A stretch of 64,000 bases of DNA from Microbulbifer celer (GTDB lineage Bacteria > Pseudomonadota > Gammaproteobacteria > Pseudomonadales > Cellvibrionaceae): contig NZ_CP087715.1 of the NCBI RefSeq assembly GCF_020991125.1, positions 1,391,501 to 1,455,500 of the forward strand, read 5' to 3'. Position 1 is the stretch's first letter. Each line of letters opens with the position of its first letter. Under the pieces are notes generated by a model. That model worked only from the letters and a program-made list of their open reading frames with translations, ran no database searches and had not been told where the DNA came from. Both the position numbers and the translations under genes were made by a program. Positions 1-11,125 of the stretch are shown one piece after another.

Positions 1-171
1 GTGCTGTTGTCCGAGGTGATTGCCCTCTATGCGGGGTGGGCTGTTTCCTGGTCCGTGAGCGGAATCCTGTTGTCGTTCACAGTGTGTGCTGCCATCGGCC
101 TGCTGTTCGGGGTTTACCCCGCGATCAAGGCTTCCCGCCTCAATCCTATCGACGCATTGCAGAGCGACTGA
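1..171 (+). CDS. C-terminal end of an ABC transporter permease (MacB/FtsX-like), 5' truncated
   Basis: The frame is open from base 1 to TGA at 169-171, giving the last 56 residues. Two hydrophobic stretches are followed by the motif YPAIKASRLNPIDALQ, typical of the end of MacB/LolC/FtsX-type permeases ('P-A-x-x-A-S-x-L-x-P-x-x-A-L'). These inner-membrane subunits work with an ATPase, and often a periplasmic adaptor, to move lipids, peptides or macrolides through the envelope. The partners lie left of the window, so the substrate cannot be told. Confidence 0.8.
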   Translation: MLLSEVIALYAGWAVSWSVSGILLSFTVCAAIGLLFGVYPAIKASRLNPIDALQSD

Positions 172-217
172 AGTGCTGGCCGGTAATCTCCTGCGGGAGT
201 TGCCGGTCAGCGCTTGC

Positions 218-1222
218 TCAACCCGCTTGCTGGGCCTTCTCGGTCGGGCGTTTTGTCTCCTGGCTGGCCACGCGTTTCATCAGCAGCAGGCTGCCGATAA
301 TGATGGCCATTCCCCCGAGGTGATAGGCGGTGAATGGTTCCCCCAATACCAGCGCCGCGGCAATCAGGGTGATCACCGGGCCGGACGAGCCGATGGCGCC
401 GGTGCTGGCGGAGCCAATTTGCGCAATGGCCGCGCTCATCATCAGTGACGGAACCACGGTGCACACAAAGGCTACCGTCAGTGCATACCCGTAAACCTGC
501 CAGGGCTGACTGATCCTGCTCCAGTCTGCCTGCAGGGCAAAGTGCAGGGCGATGGCCGCGCTCGCTACCAGCATCGCCAGCGCGGTGAACTGGCGGCTGC
601 CCAGTTGCCGAATCACGCCCTCGCTGAATGCGACATAAAACGAGAAGCTCAGCGCACTGCCGAAGGTCAGCAGTGCGCCCCAGCTGGTGCCATCGAGCTG
701 GACCCAGGATGGGGGCAGGGCACTGGTGCTGAAGTTCTGATCCTGCCAGTAAATCAGCAGAATGCCGGCATAGGCGCCAAAGATGCATAGCAACTGTGGC
801 AGGGAAATCGGTTTGCGCAGAAAGCACCATCCCAGAAAAAGCACCAGCGTCGGGTACAGGTAAATGATCAGGCGTTCAAAGTTGGCGCTGATATAGCGCA
901 GCCCCTGCAGGTCGAGAAAGCTCGCCAGGTAGTAGCTGCAAAGTCCCAGCACGACCGTCAGTAGCAGATTGCGGCGGCTTATCGGACGCCACGCACGCTG
1001 CCGCTTCAGCAGCATCAGGATTGCAAGGTAGAACGGTAAGGCAAGGGCCATGCGTAGCAGGATGAAGGTTTCCACGTCGACGCCGTGGCGATAGGCCAAC
1101 TTGATAAAGATGGCTTTCACCGAGAATAGGGCGGCCGCAGCTAGTGCCAACAGATAACCATTGTTCGCAATGGTGTTGGCGGTAGTGGAGGCGATGGGGG
1201 AAGAGGGGGATGACTGCTGCAT
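218..1222 (-). CDS. EamA/DMT-family drug/metabolite transporter
   Basis: About 334 residues and almost entirely hydrophobic, with roughly ten predicted membrane segments in two tandem EamA halves. The second half ends in the typical 'GEPFTAYHLGGMAIIIGSLLL' pattern and a basic cytoplasmic tail. EamA proteins are inner-membrane exporters of amino acids, metabolites or drugs; the substrate here is unknown. An upstream ATG at 1285 would add 21 polar residues. The start at 1222 is preferred because it begins just before the first membrane segment. The gene stands alone, convergent with the permease at its left. Confidence 0.8.
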   Translation of the reverse strand: MQQSSPSSPIASTTANTIANNGYLLALAAAALFSVKAIFIKLAYRHGVDVETFILLRMALALPFYLAILMLLKRQRAWRPISRRNLLLTVVLGLCSYYLASFLDLQGLRYISANFERLIIYLYPTLVLFLGWCFLRKPISLPQLLCIFGAYAGILLIYWQDQNFSTSALPPSWVQLDGTSWGALLTFGSALSFSFYVAFSEGVIRQLGSRQFTALAMLVASAAIALHFALQADWSRISQPWQVYGYALTVAFVCTVVPSLMMSAAIAQIGSASTGAIGSSGPVITLIAAALVLGEPFTAYHLGGMAIIIGSLLLMKRVASQETKRPTEKAQQAG

Positions 1223-1403
1223 GCGTCCTGCTGCGTCCTGTTCCAGGCTCGATCTAGATGGAGATAAGGCACGATACAGCAACAACCTCCAGTGGCGGAA
1301 AAATTTTCTTATTTTGCTTGTTGAAAAGCAAAAAAGCTGGTGCTAAAGTTCGCGTCCTCTGCAGCCGGGCGTGTTTTTGAGTATTCCCGGTTTGCCAGTC
1401 TTC

Positions 1404-1480
<77 letters not shown>

Positions 1481-1618
1481 ATTTCCCGCGTGTTACTTCT
1501 GTTAAAGCAAATGCTGCTAGGCTGTTGTGACCCGCTCCGGGCGTCTCGCCCGCTATCTACACCATGATCAATCACGCGGTCTTTCGTAGGGATCGCCACT
1601 GATAGAAAAGGAAGTGCA

Positions 1619-3565
1619 ATGCCTGTTGTCACCCTCCCTGACGGTTCCCGTCGCGAGTTCTCCAATCCTGTTTCCGTATTCGACGTTGCCAATGATATTG
1701 GTCCCGGTCTGGCGAAAGCTGCCCTGGCTGGTGTGGTCGACGGCAAGGAAGTGGATACCAGTTTTGTCATCGATCACGATACCGATCTCGCGATCGTGAC
1801 CGATCGCCAGCCGGAAGGGCTGGAAATTATCCGTCACTCCACTGCGCACCTGTTGGCCCAGGCGGTCAAGCAGCTCTACCCCGGTGCTCAGGTCACCATC
1901 GGCCCGGTGATCGAAGACGGCTTTTATTACGACTTTGCCTACGAGCGTCAGTTTACCCCGGAAGATCTCGAGAAGATCGAGAAGCGGATGGAAGAGCTGG
2001 CCAAGCAAGATATCCCGGTCAGTCGCCGCCTGCTGCCGCGGGACGAAGCGGTCAAATACTTCCGCGAAATGGGCGAGGAATACAAGGCAGAGATTATTGC
2101 CAGTATTCCCACCAACGAAGATATCTCCCTGTATCGCCAGGGTGACTTCGAAGACCTGTGCCGCGGCCCGCACGTGCCCAGCACCGGCAAGCTGAAAGCC
2201 TTCAAGCTGACCAAAGTGGCCGGCGCCTACTGGCGCGGCGATGCCAAAAACGAAATGCTGACCCGCGTTTACGGCACTGCCTGGTCCAACAAGAAAGAAC
2301 TCAAAGCGTATCTGCGCCGCATTGAAGAGGCGGAGAAGCGCGACCACCGCAAGCTGGCGAAGAAGTTCGACCTGTTCCATATCCAGGAAGAGGCGCCGGG
2401 CATGGTGTTCTGGCACCCCAATGGCTGGACCATCTACAGTACCGTTGAGCAGTATATGCGTCAGCGTCAGCGCGCTTGCGGCTATAGTGAAATCAAGACC
2501 CCGCAATTGGTGGACTTCTCCCTGTGGGAGAAATCCGGCCACGCGGACAAGTTCGGCGATGACATGTTCTCGCTGACCAGCGAAGACCGCCAGTTCGCCA
2601 TCAAGCCCATGAACTGCCCCTGCCACGTGCAGGTGTTCAACCAGGGCCTGCGCAGCTACCGCGATCTGCCCCTGCGCCTGGCGGAATTTGGTTCCTGTCA
2701 CCGCAGCGAGCCGTCCGGCTCCCTGCATGGCCTGATGCGCGTACGTGGCTTTGTGCAGGACGATGGTCATATCTTCTGTACCGAAGACCAGATTCAGTCG
2801 GAAGTGTCCGACTTTATGGACCTGCTGCACGCGGTCTACAAGGACTTCGGCTTTGAAGAGGTGATTTACCGCCTCTCCACCCGTCCCGAGCAGCGCGTCG
2901 GCTCCGACGAAAGCTGGGATAAGGCAGAAAAAGCCCTGGCGGATGCCCTGAATGCGGCGGAACTGCCCTGGGAAGAACTGCCGGGTGAGGGCGCCTTCTA
3001 CGGACCGAAGATCGAATTCTCCCTGAAGGACTGTCTCGGCCGGGTATGGCAGTGCGGTACTATTCAGGTGGATTTCTCCATGCCGGGTCGTCTCGACGCC
3101 CAGTATGTGGCGGAAGACGGCTCCCGTCAGACCCCGGTGATGCTGCACCGGGCGACTCTCGGGTCGTTCGAGCGCTTTATCGGTATCCTGATCGAGCATT
3201 ACGAAGGGGCATTCCCCACCTGGTTGGCGCCGCAGCAGGTTTCAATCATGAATATCACCGATCGACAGTCGGAATACTGTCGAAATCTTGAGTCTCAGCT
3301 CACTGATGGCGGCTTCCGTGCCGCTGCCGACTTGAGAAACGAGAAGATCGGTTTTAAAATCCGCGAGCACACGCTACAGCGTGTTCCTTATCTGCTGGTA
3401 ATCGGCGATAAGGAAGTTGAAAACCAGACGGTCGCCGTGCGGACACGAAGCGGTGAGGACCTCGGAACAATGACTTTCGAGTCATTCCTTGAACTCCTCC
3501 GGCAGGATGTGGATCGCCGCGGCCGTTCGTCTATTGAGGGTGCTGTTGAGAGTGCCGAGGCCTGA
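1619..3565 (+). CDS. thrS: Threonyl-tRNA synthetase
   Basis: 648 residues, full length for a bacterial class II ThrRS. It charges tRNA-Thr and edits mischarged Ser. In order it has an N-terminal TGS domain (about 1-61), the editing domain with HSTAH and the CRGPH motif, then the catalytic core. Motif 2 is [11 protein letters not shown]. Zinc-site residues sit in the NCPCHVQVF stretch and the later [11 protein letters not shown] segment (motif 3). An anticodon-binding domain ends the protein. AGGA lies just before the ATG. It heads the conserved thrS-infC-rpmI-rplT-pheST cluster. Confidence 0.98.
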   Translation: MPVVTLPDGSRREFSNPVSVFDVANDIGPGLAKAALAGVVDGKEVDTSFVIDHDTDLAIVTDRQPEGLEIIRHSTAHLLAQAVKQLYPGAQVTIGPVIEDGFYYDFAYERQFTPEDLEKIEKRMEELAKQDIPVSRRLLPRDEAVKYFREMGEEYKAEIIASIPTNEDISLYRQGDFEDLCRGPHVPSTGKLKAFKLTKVAGAYWRGDAKNEMLTRVYGTAWSNKKELKAYLRRIEEAEKRDHRKLAKKFDLFHIQEEAPGMVFWHPNGWTIYSTVEQYMRQRQRACGYSEIKTPQLVDFSLWEKSGHADKFGDDMFSLTSEDRQFAIKPMNCPCHVQVFNQGLRSYRDLPLRLAEFGSCHRSEPSGSLHGLMRVRGFVQDDGHIFCTEDQIQSEVSDFMDLLHAVYKDFGFEEVIYRLSTRPEQRVGSDESWDKAEKALADALNAAELPWEELPGEGAFYGPKIEFSLKDCLGRVWQCGTIQVDFSMPGRLDAQYVAEDGSRQTPVMLHRATLGSFERFIGILIEHYEGAFPTWLAPQQVSIMNITDRQSEYCRNLESQLTDGGFRAAADLRNEKIGFKIREHTLQRVPYLLVIGDKEVENQTVAVRTRSGEDLGTMTFESFLELLRQDVDRRGRSSIEGAVESAEA

Positions 3566-3665
3566 TCAGGTCGACGTATTCCTGAATGTGCCGAGGCAGC
3601 AACAGAAACTGCCAAGGCATCAGGCGCCCCACAGACATTTTTTTGAATAACCGGAGAAGAGTGTT

Positions 3666-4205
3666 ATTAAACGAGATATGAAAGGAAAGTCCAAAAAGGC
3701 TCGCATTAACGATCAGATCGAGGCGAAAGAAGTACGGCTGATCGGCGCGGATGGTGAACAGGTCGGCATTGTGTCTCTGGATGAGGCACTGGACAAGGCA
3801 CAGAGTGCAAGCCTGGATCTCGTTGAAATCGCCCCGGACTCCGATCCCATCGTCTGTAAGATCATGGACTATGGTAAGCACGTTTTTGAGGCCAAAAAGG
3901 CCAAAAACGCTGCCAAGAAGAAACAGAAGCAGCAACAGATCAAGGAAATGAAGTTCCGTCCCGGTACCGATATCGGCGACTACCAGATCAAGTTGCGCAA
4001 CCTGACCAAGTTCCTGGAACAGGGCGACAAAGCCAAGGTTTCCCTGCGTTTCCGCGGCCGTGAAATGGCACACCAGGAGCTGGGCATGGAAATGATGCAG
4101 CGCATCGAGAAAGATCTCGAGGAGCTGGGCACTGTGGAGCAGCGGCCGAAAATGGAAGGCCGCCAGATGATCATGGTCATCGCTCCCAGTAAAAAGAAAA
4201 AGTAA
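3666..4205 (+). CDS. infC: Translation initiation factor IF-3 (probable ATT start)
   Basis: IF3 binds the 30S subunit, blocks premature 50S joining and checks the start codon. The core sequence ([31 protein letters not shown], basic KKKK tail) is clear. An ATG at 3678 lies 21 nt after the ribosome binding site GGAG (3653-3656). An in-frame ATT at 3666 lies 9 nt after it and adds residues IKRD, like the N-terminus of pseudomonad IF3. Rare AUU starts on infC are a known basis of IF3 autoregulation, so 3666 is chosen. The minimal product from ATG would be 175 residues. Confidence 0.95.
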   Translation: MKRDMKGKSKKARINDQIEAKEVRLIGADGEQVGIVSLDEALDKAQSASLDLVEIAPDSDPIVCKIMDYGKHVFEAKKAKNAAKKKQKQQQIKEMKFRPGTDIGDYQIKLRNLTKFLEQGDKAKVSLRFRGREMAHQELGMEMMQRIEKDLEELGTVEQRPKMEGRQMIMVIAPSKKKK

Positions 4206-4350
4206 GGCCTGGGGTTCAACCCCGAGTCTTCTTTTAGGGATGTGATCGGGCGACGGCTGCCTTCTCACTCCCAAGAAAGCCACCCGGTTGGGTGGTCAAC
4301 ATCAATACGGGCTCCTGTTTTCAGGTCCGCCTTAATATTTGGAGTACAAA

Positions 4351-4545
4351 ATGCCGAAAGCAAAAGTACACAGCGGCGCTGCCAAGCGCTTCAAGAAGAC
4401 GGCTGCGGGCTACAAGCACAAGCACGCTAACAAGAGCCACATCCTCACCAAGATGACCACCAAGCGTAAGCGTCAGCTGCGCGGCACTCAGACCATGAAC
4501 AAGTCTGACGCCACCCTGGTCGATCGCATGCTGCGCGCCAAGTAA
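4351..4545 (+). CDS. rpmI: 50S ribosomal protein L35
   Basis: 64 residues, very basic, starting [15 protein letters not shown] and ending LVDRMLRAK, as expected for L35. The ATG at 4351 has GGAG 7-10 nt upstream; an upstream in-frame ATG at 4339 lacks family support. The 145-nt gap after infC corresponds to the leader where L20 is known to repress rpmI-rplT translation in E. coli. I did not resolve that structure here. Confidence 0.97.
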   Translation: MPKAKVHSGAAKRFKKTAAGYKHKHANKSHILTKMTTKRKRQLRGTQTMNKSDATLVDRMLRAK

Positions 4546-4581
4546 TTGGCTCCACTCGCAAAGGTTTAAGAGGATATAGTT

Positions 4582-4941
4582 ATGGCCCGTGTTAAACGTG
4601 GTGTAGTGGCGCGTCGTAGTCACAAGAAGATTCTGAAGCAGGCTAAAGGTTATTACGGTGCGCGTTCGCGCGTATTCCGCGTAGCCAAGCAGGCAGTCAT
4701 CAAAGCTGGTCAGTACGCTTACCGCGACCGTCGCGTTAAGAAGCGTAACTTCCGCGCACTGTGGATCACGCGTATCAACGCGCAATCCCGCGCTGAAGGT
4801 CTGTCCTACAGCCGACTGATCGCCGGCCTGAAGAAAGCAGACATCGCTCTGGATCGCCGTGTTCTGGCTGATCTGGCGGTATACGATAAAGCCGCTTTTG
4901 CTGCCGTAGTTGAAAAAGCCAAGGCAGCCCTGGCCGCTTAA
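4582..4941 (+). CDS. rplT: 50S ribosomal protein L20
   Basis: 119 residues, the usual L20 length, with the basic N-terminal extension ([19 protein letters not shown]) that threads 23S rRNA and the conserved [12 protein letters not shown] segment. L20 is needed early in 50S assembly and represses its own operon in enterobacteria. A strong terminator follows at 4991-5028, separating it from pheS. Confidence 0.98.
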   Translation: MARVKRGVVARRSHKKILKQAKGYYGARSRVFRVAKQAVIKAGQYAYRDRRVKKRNFRALWITRINAQSRAEGLSYSRLIAGLKKADIALDRRVLADLAVYDKAAFAAVVEKAKAALAA

Positions 4942-4990
4942 TTGCGTCTGCATAATAAATCCATCCGTCCGGGTGGATTTATGCTTTAAA

Positions 4991-5028
4991 AATAGGGAAG
5001 GGCTGTAATGGCTCTTCCCTATTTTTTT
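4991..5028 (+). terminator. Rho-independent terminator after rplT
   Basis: Ten-base-pair stem AATAGGGAAG / CTTCCCTATT around a 12-nt loop, followed by a T run at 5022-5028. It sits between rplT and pheS, and could act as terminator or as an attenuator for pheST; no Phe-rich leader peptide was recognised. Confidence 0.85.
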
Positions 5029-5097
5029 ACCGGTTGTTCTGCCGGTTTTGGCCAAGCGTATCGCAACAGCGTATAAAAACCGCACAGGCGGACGTAA

Positions 5098-6147
<1,050 letters not shown>

Positions 6148-6239
6148 CCCCCGGGAACGCGGAGCTCCCGCTCCGCAAACGGGCCAAAGGCCCGCCCAAC
6201 GAACAGCAGCAAGAAAGAATTCTGAACTAGAGAACGCTT

Positions 6240-8630
6240 ATGAAATTCAGCAACGCCTGGTTACGGGAGTGGGTAAACCCGGACCTGACAGCGCAACAAC
6301 TGGCAGACCAGATCACCATGGCCGGCCTGGAAGTGGACGCAGTAGAGCCGGTTGCCGGTACCTTTTCCGGCGTCGTGGTCGGCGAGATCGTCGCCTGCGA
6401 ACAGCACCCGGACGCGGACAAGCTGCGCGTATGTAAAGTGCAGGGCCACCCGGAAGGGGAAATGCAGGTGGTCTGCGGCGCACCCAATGCCCGCGTCGGC
6501 ATCAAGATACCGTTTGCCCTGGTAGGCGCCAAGCTACCCGGTGATTTCAAAATCAAGAAAGCCAAGCTGCGGGGTGTCGAAAGCTTCGGCATGCTGTGCG
6601 CACAGACCGAACTGGAACTGGGCGATGACAGCGACGGTATCTGGGAGCTGCCCGCCGATGCCCCCACCGGTACCGATCTGCGGGAATACCTGCAGCTTGA
6701 CGACAGCATCATCGAAGTCGACCTGACCCCGAACCGTTCCGACTGCCTCGGGGTGGCCGGTATCGCGCGCGAAGTGGGCGTACTCAACCGCGCCGCGGTA
6801 GAGGGCCCGGCAGTTGAACCGGTCGCGCCGCAAATCGACGACAGCCTGCAGGTCTCCCTGTTGGCGGAAGACGCCTGTCCGCGCTATGTGGGTCGCGTCA
6901 TCCGCAATATTGATATCAGTGCGACTACGCCTCTGTGGATGCAGGAACGCCTGCGTCGCAGCGGCCTGCGCAGTATCGATCCGGTGGTAGACGTCACCAA
7001 CTATGTCCTGCTGGAATTCGGTCAGCCCATGCATGCCTTCGATCTCGCCAAACTGAATGGCGGCATCCAGGTACGCATGGCGGAAGCCGGCGAGCAACTC
7101 ACGCTGCTGGACGAGCAGGAAGTGAAACTGCAGCAGGGCACCCTGGTCATCGCCGACGACAAGGGCCCGCTGGCCATCGCCGGTATCATGGGGGGGCTGG
7201 ATTCTTCGGTAACCACCGAGACCAAAGACATCTTCCTCGAGAGCGCCTTCTTCAGCCCACTGGCGATTGCCGGCAAGGCGCGCTCCTATGGTCTGCACAC
7301 CGACTCCTCCCACCGCTTCGAGCGCGGCGTAGACTATCGCCTGCAGGAGAAAGCGGTAGAGCGCGCCACCCAGCTGCTGCTGGATATCGTCGGCGGTGAG
7401 CCGGGCCCGGTACATCTACGTGAGATCACAGAATCCGTACCTGCCGAGCGCCGCATTACCCTGCGCCGCGCACGGGTGAAGAACGGCCTCGGTATCGATA
7501 TGGCGGACGACGAGATCGTCGAGATCATCACCCGCCTGGGCCTGGAAAAGCTGAGCGAAGACGGGGAAGGCTGGACCTTCCTGGTGCCCAGCTTCCGCTT
7601 CGACCTCGCTATCGAATCCGACCTGCTGGAGGAGCTGGCCCGGGTATACGGCTACAACCGTATCCCCAGCATCAGCTTCAGTGCGGCCCTGGATGTTGTG
7701 CCCGAGCGCGAAGACAAGCTGGACCGCGAGCGCCTGGAGCGCACCCTACTGTCCCGTGGCTATCAAGAGGCGATCACCTTCAGCTTTATCGATCGCGAAT
7801 CCGCCGCCCAGTTCGATCCGGACGTAGAGCCGCTCGCCCTGCAGAATCCTATCAGTGCCGAACTGTCCGTGATGCGCTCCACCCTGATGCCCGGACTGGT
7901 CAAAGCGCTGCAGTACAACCTGAACCGTCAGCAAGACCGCGTTCGCCTGTTTGAAACCGGTCTGCGGTTTGTGCCCGGTGCCGATCAGTCCCGCGAGAAC
8001 CTGGCGCAGGAGCCGATGATTGCAGGCCTGATCTACGGCACCCGTGCCCCGGAAGGCTGGACTGGCGGTAAAGACCTGGTGGACTTCTACGATATCAAAG
8101 CCGATGTGGAAGCCCTGGTCTCTCACCTGTCGGCCGATGACGAGTTCACTTTCGAGCCCGCACGCCACCCGGCGCTGCACCCGGGGCAGTGCGCCCAGGT
8201 ACTGCGCAACGGCAAGCCTGTCGGCGTACTGGGAACCCTGCACCCGCAACTGCAGAAAGCGCTGGACCTGCCCAAGGCCGCGTTCCTGTTCGAACTCAGC
8301 CTGAAGGCAATGGGCGACACCCGGCTGCCGGCCTTTGCGCCGCTGTCCAAATTCCCGGAAGTGCGTCGCGATCTGGCCGTGCTGGTGGATGTAGATGTCA
8401 CCGCCGGCAGCCTCAAACAGACCGCCGTCGAAACTGCCGGAGAATTCTTGACCGACTTCAACATTTTTGACGTCTATCAGGGCAAAGGCATTGATTTTAA
8501 TAGAAAAAGTGTCGCTATGGGCTTGACCTTTCAGCATCCCTCGCGCACCCTTAACGACGAAGAAATCAATGCCGCAGTGGATGCGGTAGTCCGTGAACTA
8601 GAACAAAAATACAACGCCAGTCTGCGTTAA
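6240..8630 (+). CDS. pheT: Phenylalanyl-tRNA synthetase beta subunit
   Basis: 796 residues, typical length. It carries an N-terminal tRNA-binding OB fold (about 39-150), the B3/B4 editing domain in the middle (HAFDLAKL, ADDKGPLAIAGIMGG), the B5 domain, a class II-like catalytic remnant (YGYNRIP, LFETG) and a C-terminal ferredoxin-like anticodon-binding domain (KFPEVRRDLAVLV). It hydrolyses Tyr-tRNA-Phe and binds tRNA for PheS. Confidence 0.98.
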   Translation: MKFSNAWLREWVNPDLTAQQLADQITMAGLEVDAVEPVAGTFSGVVVGEIVACEQHPDADKLRVCKVQGHPEGEMQVVCGAPNARVGIKIPFALVGAKLPGDFKIKKAKLRGVESFGMLCAQTELELGDDSDGIWELPADAPTGTDLREYLQLDDSIIEVDLTPNRSDCLGVAGIAREVGVLNRAAVEGPAVEPVAPQIDDSLQVSLLAEDACPRYVGRVIRNIDISATTPLWMQERLRRSGLRSIDPVVDVTNYVLLEFGQPMHAFDLAKLNGGIQVRMAEAGEQLTLLDEQEVKLQQGTLVIADDKGPLAIAGIMGGLDSSVTTETKDIFLESAFFSPLAIAGKARSYGLHTDSSHRFERGVDYRLQEKAVERATQLLLDIVGGEPGPVHLREITESVPAERRITLRRARVKNGLGIDMADDEIVEIITRLGLEKLSEDGEGWTFLVPSFRFDLAIESDLLEELARVYGYNRIPSISFSAALDVVPEREDKLDRERLERTLLSRGYQEAITFSFIDRESAAQFDPDVEPLALQNPISAELSVMRSTLMPGLVKALQYNLNRQQDRVRLFETGLRFVPGADQSRENLAQEPMIAGLIYGTRAPEGWTGGKDLVDFYDIKADVEALVSHLSADDEFTFEPARHPALHPGQCAQVLRNGKPVGVLGTLHPQLQKALDLPKAAFLFELSLKAMGDTRLPAFAPLSKFPEVRRDLAVLVDVDVTAGSLKQTAVETAGEFLTDFNIFDVYQGKGIDFNRKSVAMGLTFQHPSRTLNDEEINAAVDAVVRELEQKYNASLR

Positions 8631-8756
8631 CCGACAGTGCTCGGGGTGCGCAGCCTGATATGCGCACCCCGAGAGCGTCTGCCTCCGGGTTAAAGCCGCT
8701 GCGGTACTGGGCTTACAACCGGGAGTCGACGCCTCTGGACTTATTGGCAGGAACCA

Positions 8757-9062
8757 ATGACAGAGGCACTGACAAAGGCCGGGCTCGCCGAAAAGCTGTA
8801 CGAAGAGCTGGGTTTTAACAAACGCGAAGCCAAAGAAATCGTCGAGTATTTCTTTGAAGAAATCCGTAATGCCCTCGAAAATAACGAGCAGGTGAAGCTA
8901 TCCGGTTTCGGTAACTTCGATCTGCGTGACAAAAGCCAGCGCCCGGGAAGGAATCCCAAAACTGGTGAAGAAATCCCCATTTCCGCGAGAAGGGTGGTTA
9001 CCTTCAAGCCAGGGCAAAAACTCAAGGCACGAGTAGAAGAAGATGCTGGAAGCGAGTCATAA
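8757..9062 (+). CDS. ihfA: Integration host factor alpha subunit
   Basis: 101 residues of the HU/IHF fold; the DNA-intercalating arm reads [32 protein letters not shown] bends DNA at specific sites and supports site-specific recombination, so it is relevant to the prophage att site a few hundred bases away. Conserved placement directly after pheT supports ihfA over hup. The 3' end overlaps the next gene by 20 nt. Confidence 0.97.
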   Translation: MTEALTKAGLAEKLYEELGFNKREAKEIVEYFFEEIRNALENNEQVKLSGFGNFDLRDKSQRPGRNPKTGEEIPISARRVVTFKPGQKLKARVEEDAGSES

Positions 9063-9402
9063 CAGCGAACTGCCGGTAATCCCCGGTAAACGCTATTTCA
9101 CCATCGGTGAGGTCAGCGAGCTGTGCGCCGTCAAACCTCATGTACTGCGCTACTGGGAACAGGAATTCCCGCAGCTTAGCCCGGTCAAACGCCGCGGCAA
9201 CCGCCGCTACTACCAACATCAGGACGTCATCCTGATCCGCCAGATCCGCGCGCTCTTGTACGAAGAGGGCTACACTATCGGCGGTGCACGGCTGCAGATG
9301 GAATCCGGCGCCTCAGAGAAGGTGCAGACGGTACAGGCACAGCAGATCATCCCGCAGATGATCGCCGAACTGGAAGACGTTCTGACCCTGCTGGAGACCT
9401 GA
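9043..9402 (+). CDS. MerR-family transcriptional regulator (ihfA-linked)
   Basis: 119 residues. An N-terminal winged-helix MerR domain ([27 protein letters not shown]...RRYY) is followed by a helical coiled-coil tail with no obvious metal-binding cysteines. The gene commonly sits between ihfA and tRNA-Pro in Pseudomonas-like genomes; its target is not known. The start overlaps the end of ihfA by 20 nt, suggesting coupled translation. A weak AAGCCC/GGGCTT hairpin follows it. Confidence 0.85.
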   Translation: MLEASHNSELPVIPGKRYFTIGEVSELCAVKPHVLRYWEQEFPQLSPVKRRGNRRYYQHQDVILIRQIRALLYEEGYTIGGARLQMESGASEKVQTVQAQQIIPQMIAELEDVLTLLET

Positions 9403-9551
9403 ACGTCACAAAGCCCAAAAGGCGCAAATTCGGGCTTGCATTCCCCCGGCACTTCGGTATTATTTGCGCCTCATCGCCAAGCGATGCCCCTTATAAATCA
9501 ATCACTTAGCTGATTTTTCCAAGGAAAGCGGCACGATTGATTGCTACTTGT

Positions 9552-9628
9552 CGGAGCGTAGCGCAGCCTGGTAGCGCACCACACTGGGGGTGTGGTGGTC
9601 GTCGGTTCAAATCCGGCCGCTCCGACCA
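9552..9628 (+). tRNA. tRNA-Pro(GGG), prophage integration site
   Basis: 77-nt cloverleaf starting CGGAGCG and ending CGCTCCG-A-CCA. Anticodon stem CCACA/TGTGG surrounds loop CTGGGGG (anticodon GGG). The 3' half is identical to the right prophage end, so integration left the tRNA complete. Confidence 0.96.
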
Positions 9629-9630
9629 TA
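9583..9630. repeat. attL: 48-bp direct repeat at left prophage end
   Basis: The 48 bases from the anticodon loop to two bases beyond CCA recur exactly at 46809-46856. Flanking bases differ on both sides. The tyrosine integrase gene begins 88 bp inside, as expected for a tRNA-integrated prophage. Confidence 0.95.
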
Positions 9631-9717
9631 TCTATCTGTTTTTAAAACAGTTTTTTGTGAACTCCCGGTTCCTTGAACCGGGCGCACATTAACTGCACAG
9701 AAACACCGCACACAAAC

Positions 9718-10899
9718 TCAAAACTCCCCACCTATCACATCATCCGGTAACACAAAATTCATCGGCGTATAGGGCAGGGCGTCCGCGTCCTGGTAGCCCA
9801 GGGTTGTGCCCTTGCTCTCGTGTGCCATCAATTCCTGTATTTGCTCCACACCATATCCCGCGATCCGGTATAGCGTTGATGCGAGCCCCCTGACCTCGTG
9901 GAATGACTGCCCGCCCTTGATCCCGCAGGCGTCCCGCACCTCTGCAAACATCCTGCTAAGCCGCTCCGGCGTGACTTGAGCCAAATGTTCCTTGCTCCCC
10001 CAGATTCTACGCTCTGGCCAGTGGCTGACGATGAATGGGCATCTGCGATTCTGCAGACTCAGTTCTCGCGCCCGATTTATTACCCTCGCAAGCGCTGGGT
10101 ATTGATCCAGGTTCCATGCCTGCCGGGCTGCGCGGGCGTGGCCTTTCTGCGCGGCGCTTTTGGCGACTACGAGCTGCAGGGTGCGGTCTTTGATGTTTTG
10201 ATCCCACTGCAGGCTGCAGATGTCCTCCCGACGCCAGGTGGTGAGCAGGGATAGGGCCATAGCGACCTGCAGGGCCTCCAGCTCCATTTCCCCGGCCTGC
10301 CGGTAGATTTTCCAGTACTGGGCAACAGTGAGTGCGGCGCGAGATTTTGGCGGCTTTTGCTTGGCGATCAGGCGCGGTCGGTCGTCAGCGGTGGTGAACG
10401 GGTTGTACTGCAGCTTTGGCATCAGGCCTTTGGCCATCAGCCAATTGAACAGCTTGCGGAACTCCGCATGGCGCAGCTTCTGCTGGTTGTAGGTGAGATC
10501 GTCCCACCAGGTGGAAACCTGCTGCCACGTGATGTGGCCCACTGGGGTAGCGCTGAACTTTTCGGCGAACTGGTGCAGCGCGTAGACCCGGTTGTGCCAG
10601 CTCTTTTTGCCGACCAGCGCGGGGTTTAGGCGCTGCTGGTAAGCGATGTACTCGGGCACATGGAATGCCAGCTGCTGGCGATTAGGAACGCGCTCTGGCG
10701 TGGCCACGGCAGTATCGCGCAGCGCGTTGGCCTCAGTGGCAATACGATTTGCTTCCTGAACGCTTTCCGCCTGGAAAATCTTGTCCGTGCCATTGGCGCG
10801 GCGGTACCGGTAGTAACCGGGACGTTTGCGCGGATCGGGGTAGAGGTTGTCTACCAGCTCCGTGCCGTCGACGATGCGGGTTTTTTTCGGCCTTACCAT
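9718..10899 (-). CDS. int: Prophage tyrosine-type integrase
   Basis: 393 residues. It catalyses attP x attB recombination at tRNA-Pro(GGG). An N-terminal arm-binding region is followed by a SAM-like core-binding domain (about 85-170) and the catalytic domain. Visible catalytic residues are Arg in TTWRREDICSLQW, the HEVRG box (His-x-x-Arg), the MAHESKGTT segment and the nucleophile Tyr in LGYQDA. It is transcribed toward attL, next to an excisionase-like gene. Confidence 0.95.
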   Translation of the reverse strand: MVRPKKTRIVDGTELVDNLYPDPRKRPGYYRYRRANGTDKIFQAESVQEANRIATEANALRDTAVATPERVPNRQQLAFHVPEYIAYQQRLNPALVGKKSWHNRVYALHQFAEKFSATPVGHITWQQVSTWWDDLTYNQQKLRHAEFRKLFNWLMAKGLMPKLQYNPFTTADDRPRLIAKQKPPKSRAALTVAQYWKIYRQAGEMELEALQVAMALSLLTTWRREDICSLQWDQNIKDRTLQLVVAKSAAQKGHARAARQAWNLDQYPALARVINRARELSLQNRRCPFIVSHWPERRIWGSKEHLAQVTPERLSRMFAEVRDACGIKGGQSFHEVRGLASTLYRIAGYGVEQIQELMAHESKGTTLGYQDADALPYTPMNFVLPDDVIGGEF

Positions 10900-10903
10900 T
10901 ACG

Positions 10904-11125
10904 TTATCTCAGCAGGTCCATTGCGGTTGTTTTTACCTCTTCTGGTGGCGGCGCCATGCAGTCATTCGCGGCGAACCAGTTGGCGTCGATGTAGGGTGCG
11001 CCGTCGATGATCTTGCCGCGCACCACGCCACGCGCTATCCAATCGCACCACTTAGTGCGTGCAGGGGCGGCTCCGGGGGCGAAAAATTCGCGGTTGGCTT
11101 TGGTGTGGGGAATCAGGTCACACAT
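10904..11125 (-). CDS. Excisionase-like DNA-binding protein
   Basis: 73 residues. The segment TKWCDWIARGVVRGKIIDGAPYIDANWF has the short winged-helix pattern of phage excisionases and MerR-like Xis proteins (W-I-x-x-G-x-I/V-x-G-x-x-I-x-G-x-x-Y-I/V). It sits 4 nt upstream of int and directly after the methyltransferase stop, which is the usual xis position. Function is inferred from fold pattern and location. Confidence 0.65.
   Translation of the reverse strand: MCDLIPHTKANREFFAPGAAPARTKWCDWIARGVVRGKIIDGAPYIDANWFAANDCMAPPPEEVKTTAMDLLR

Noticed and set aside
1568..3199. 543-codon minus-strand frame across thrS
   Set aside because: Complete overlap with conserved thrS; no family pattern. GC-rich antisense shadow.
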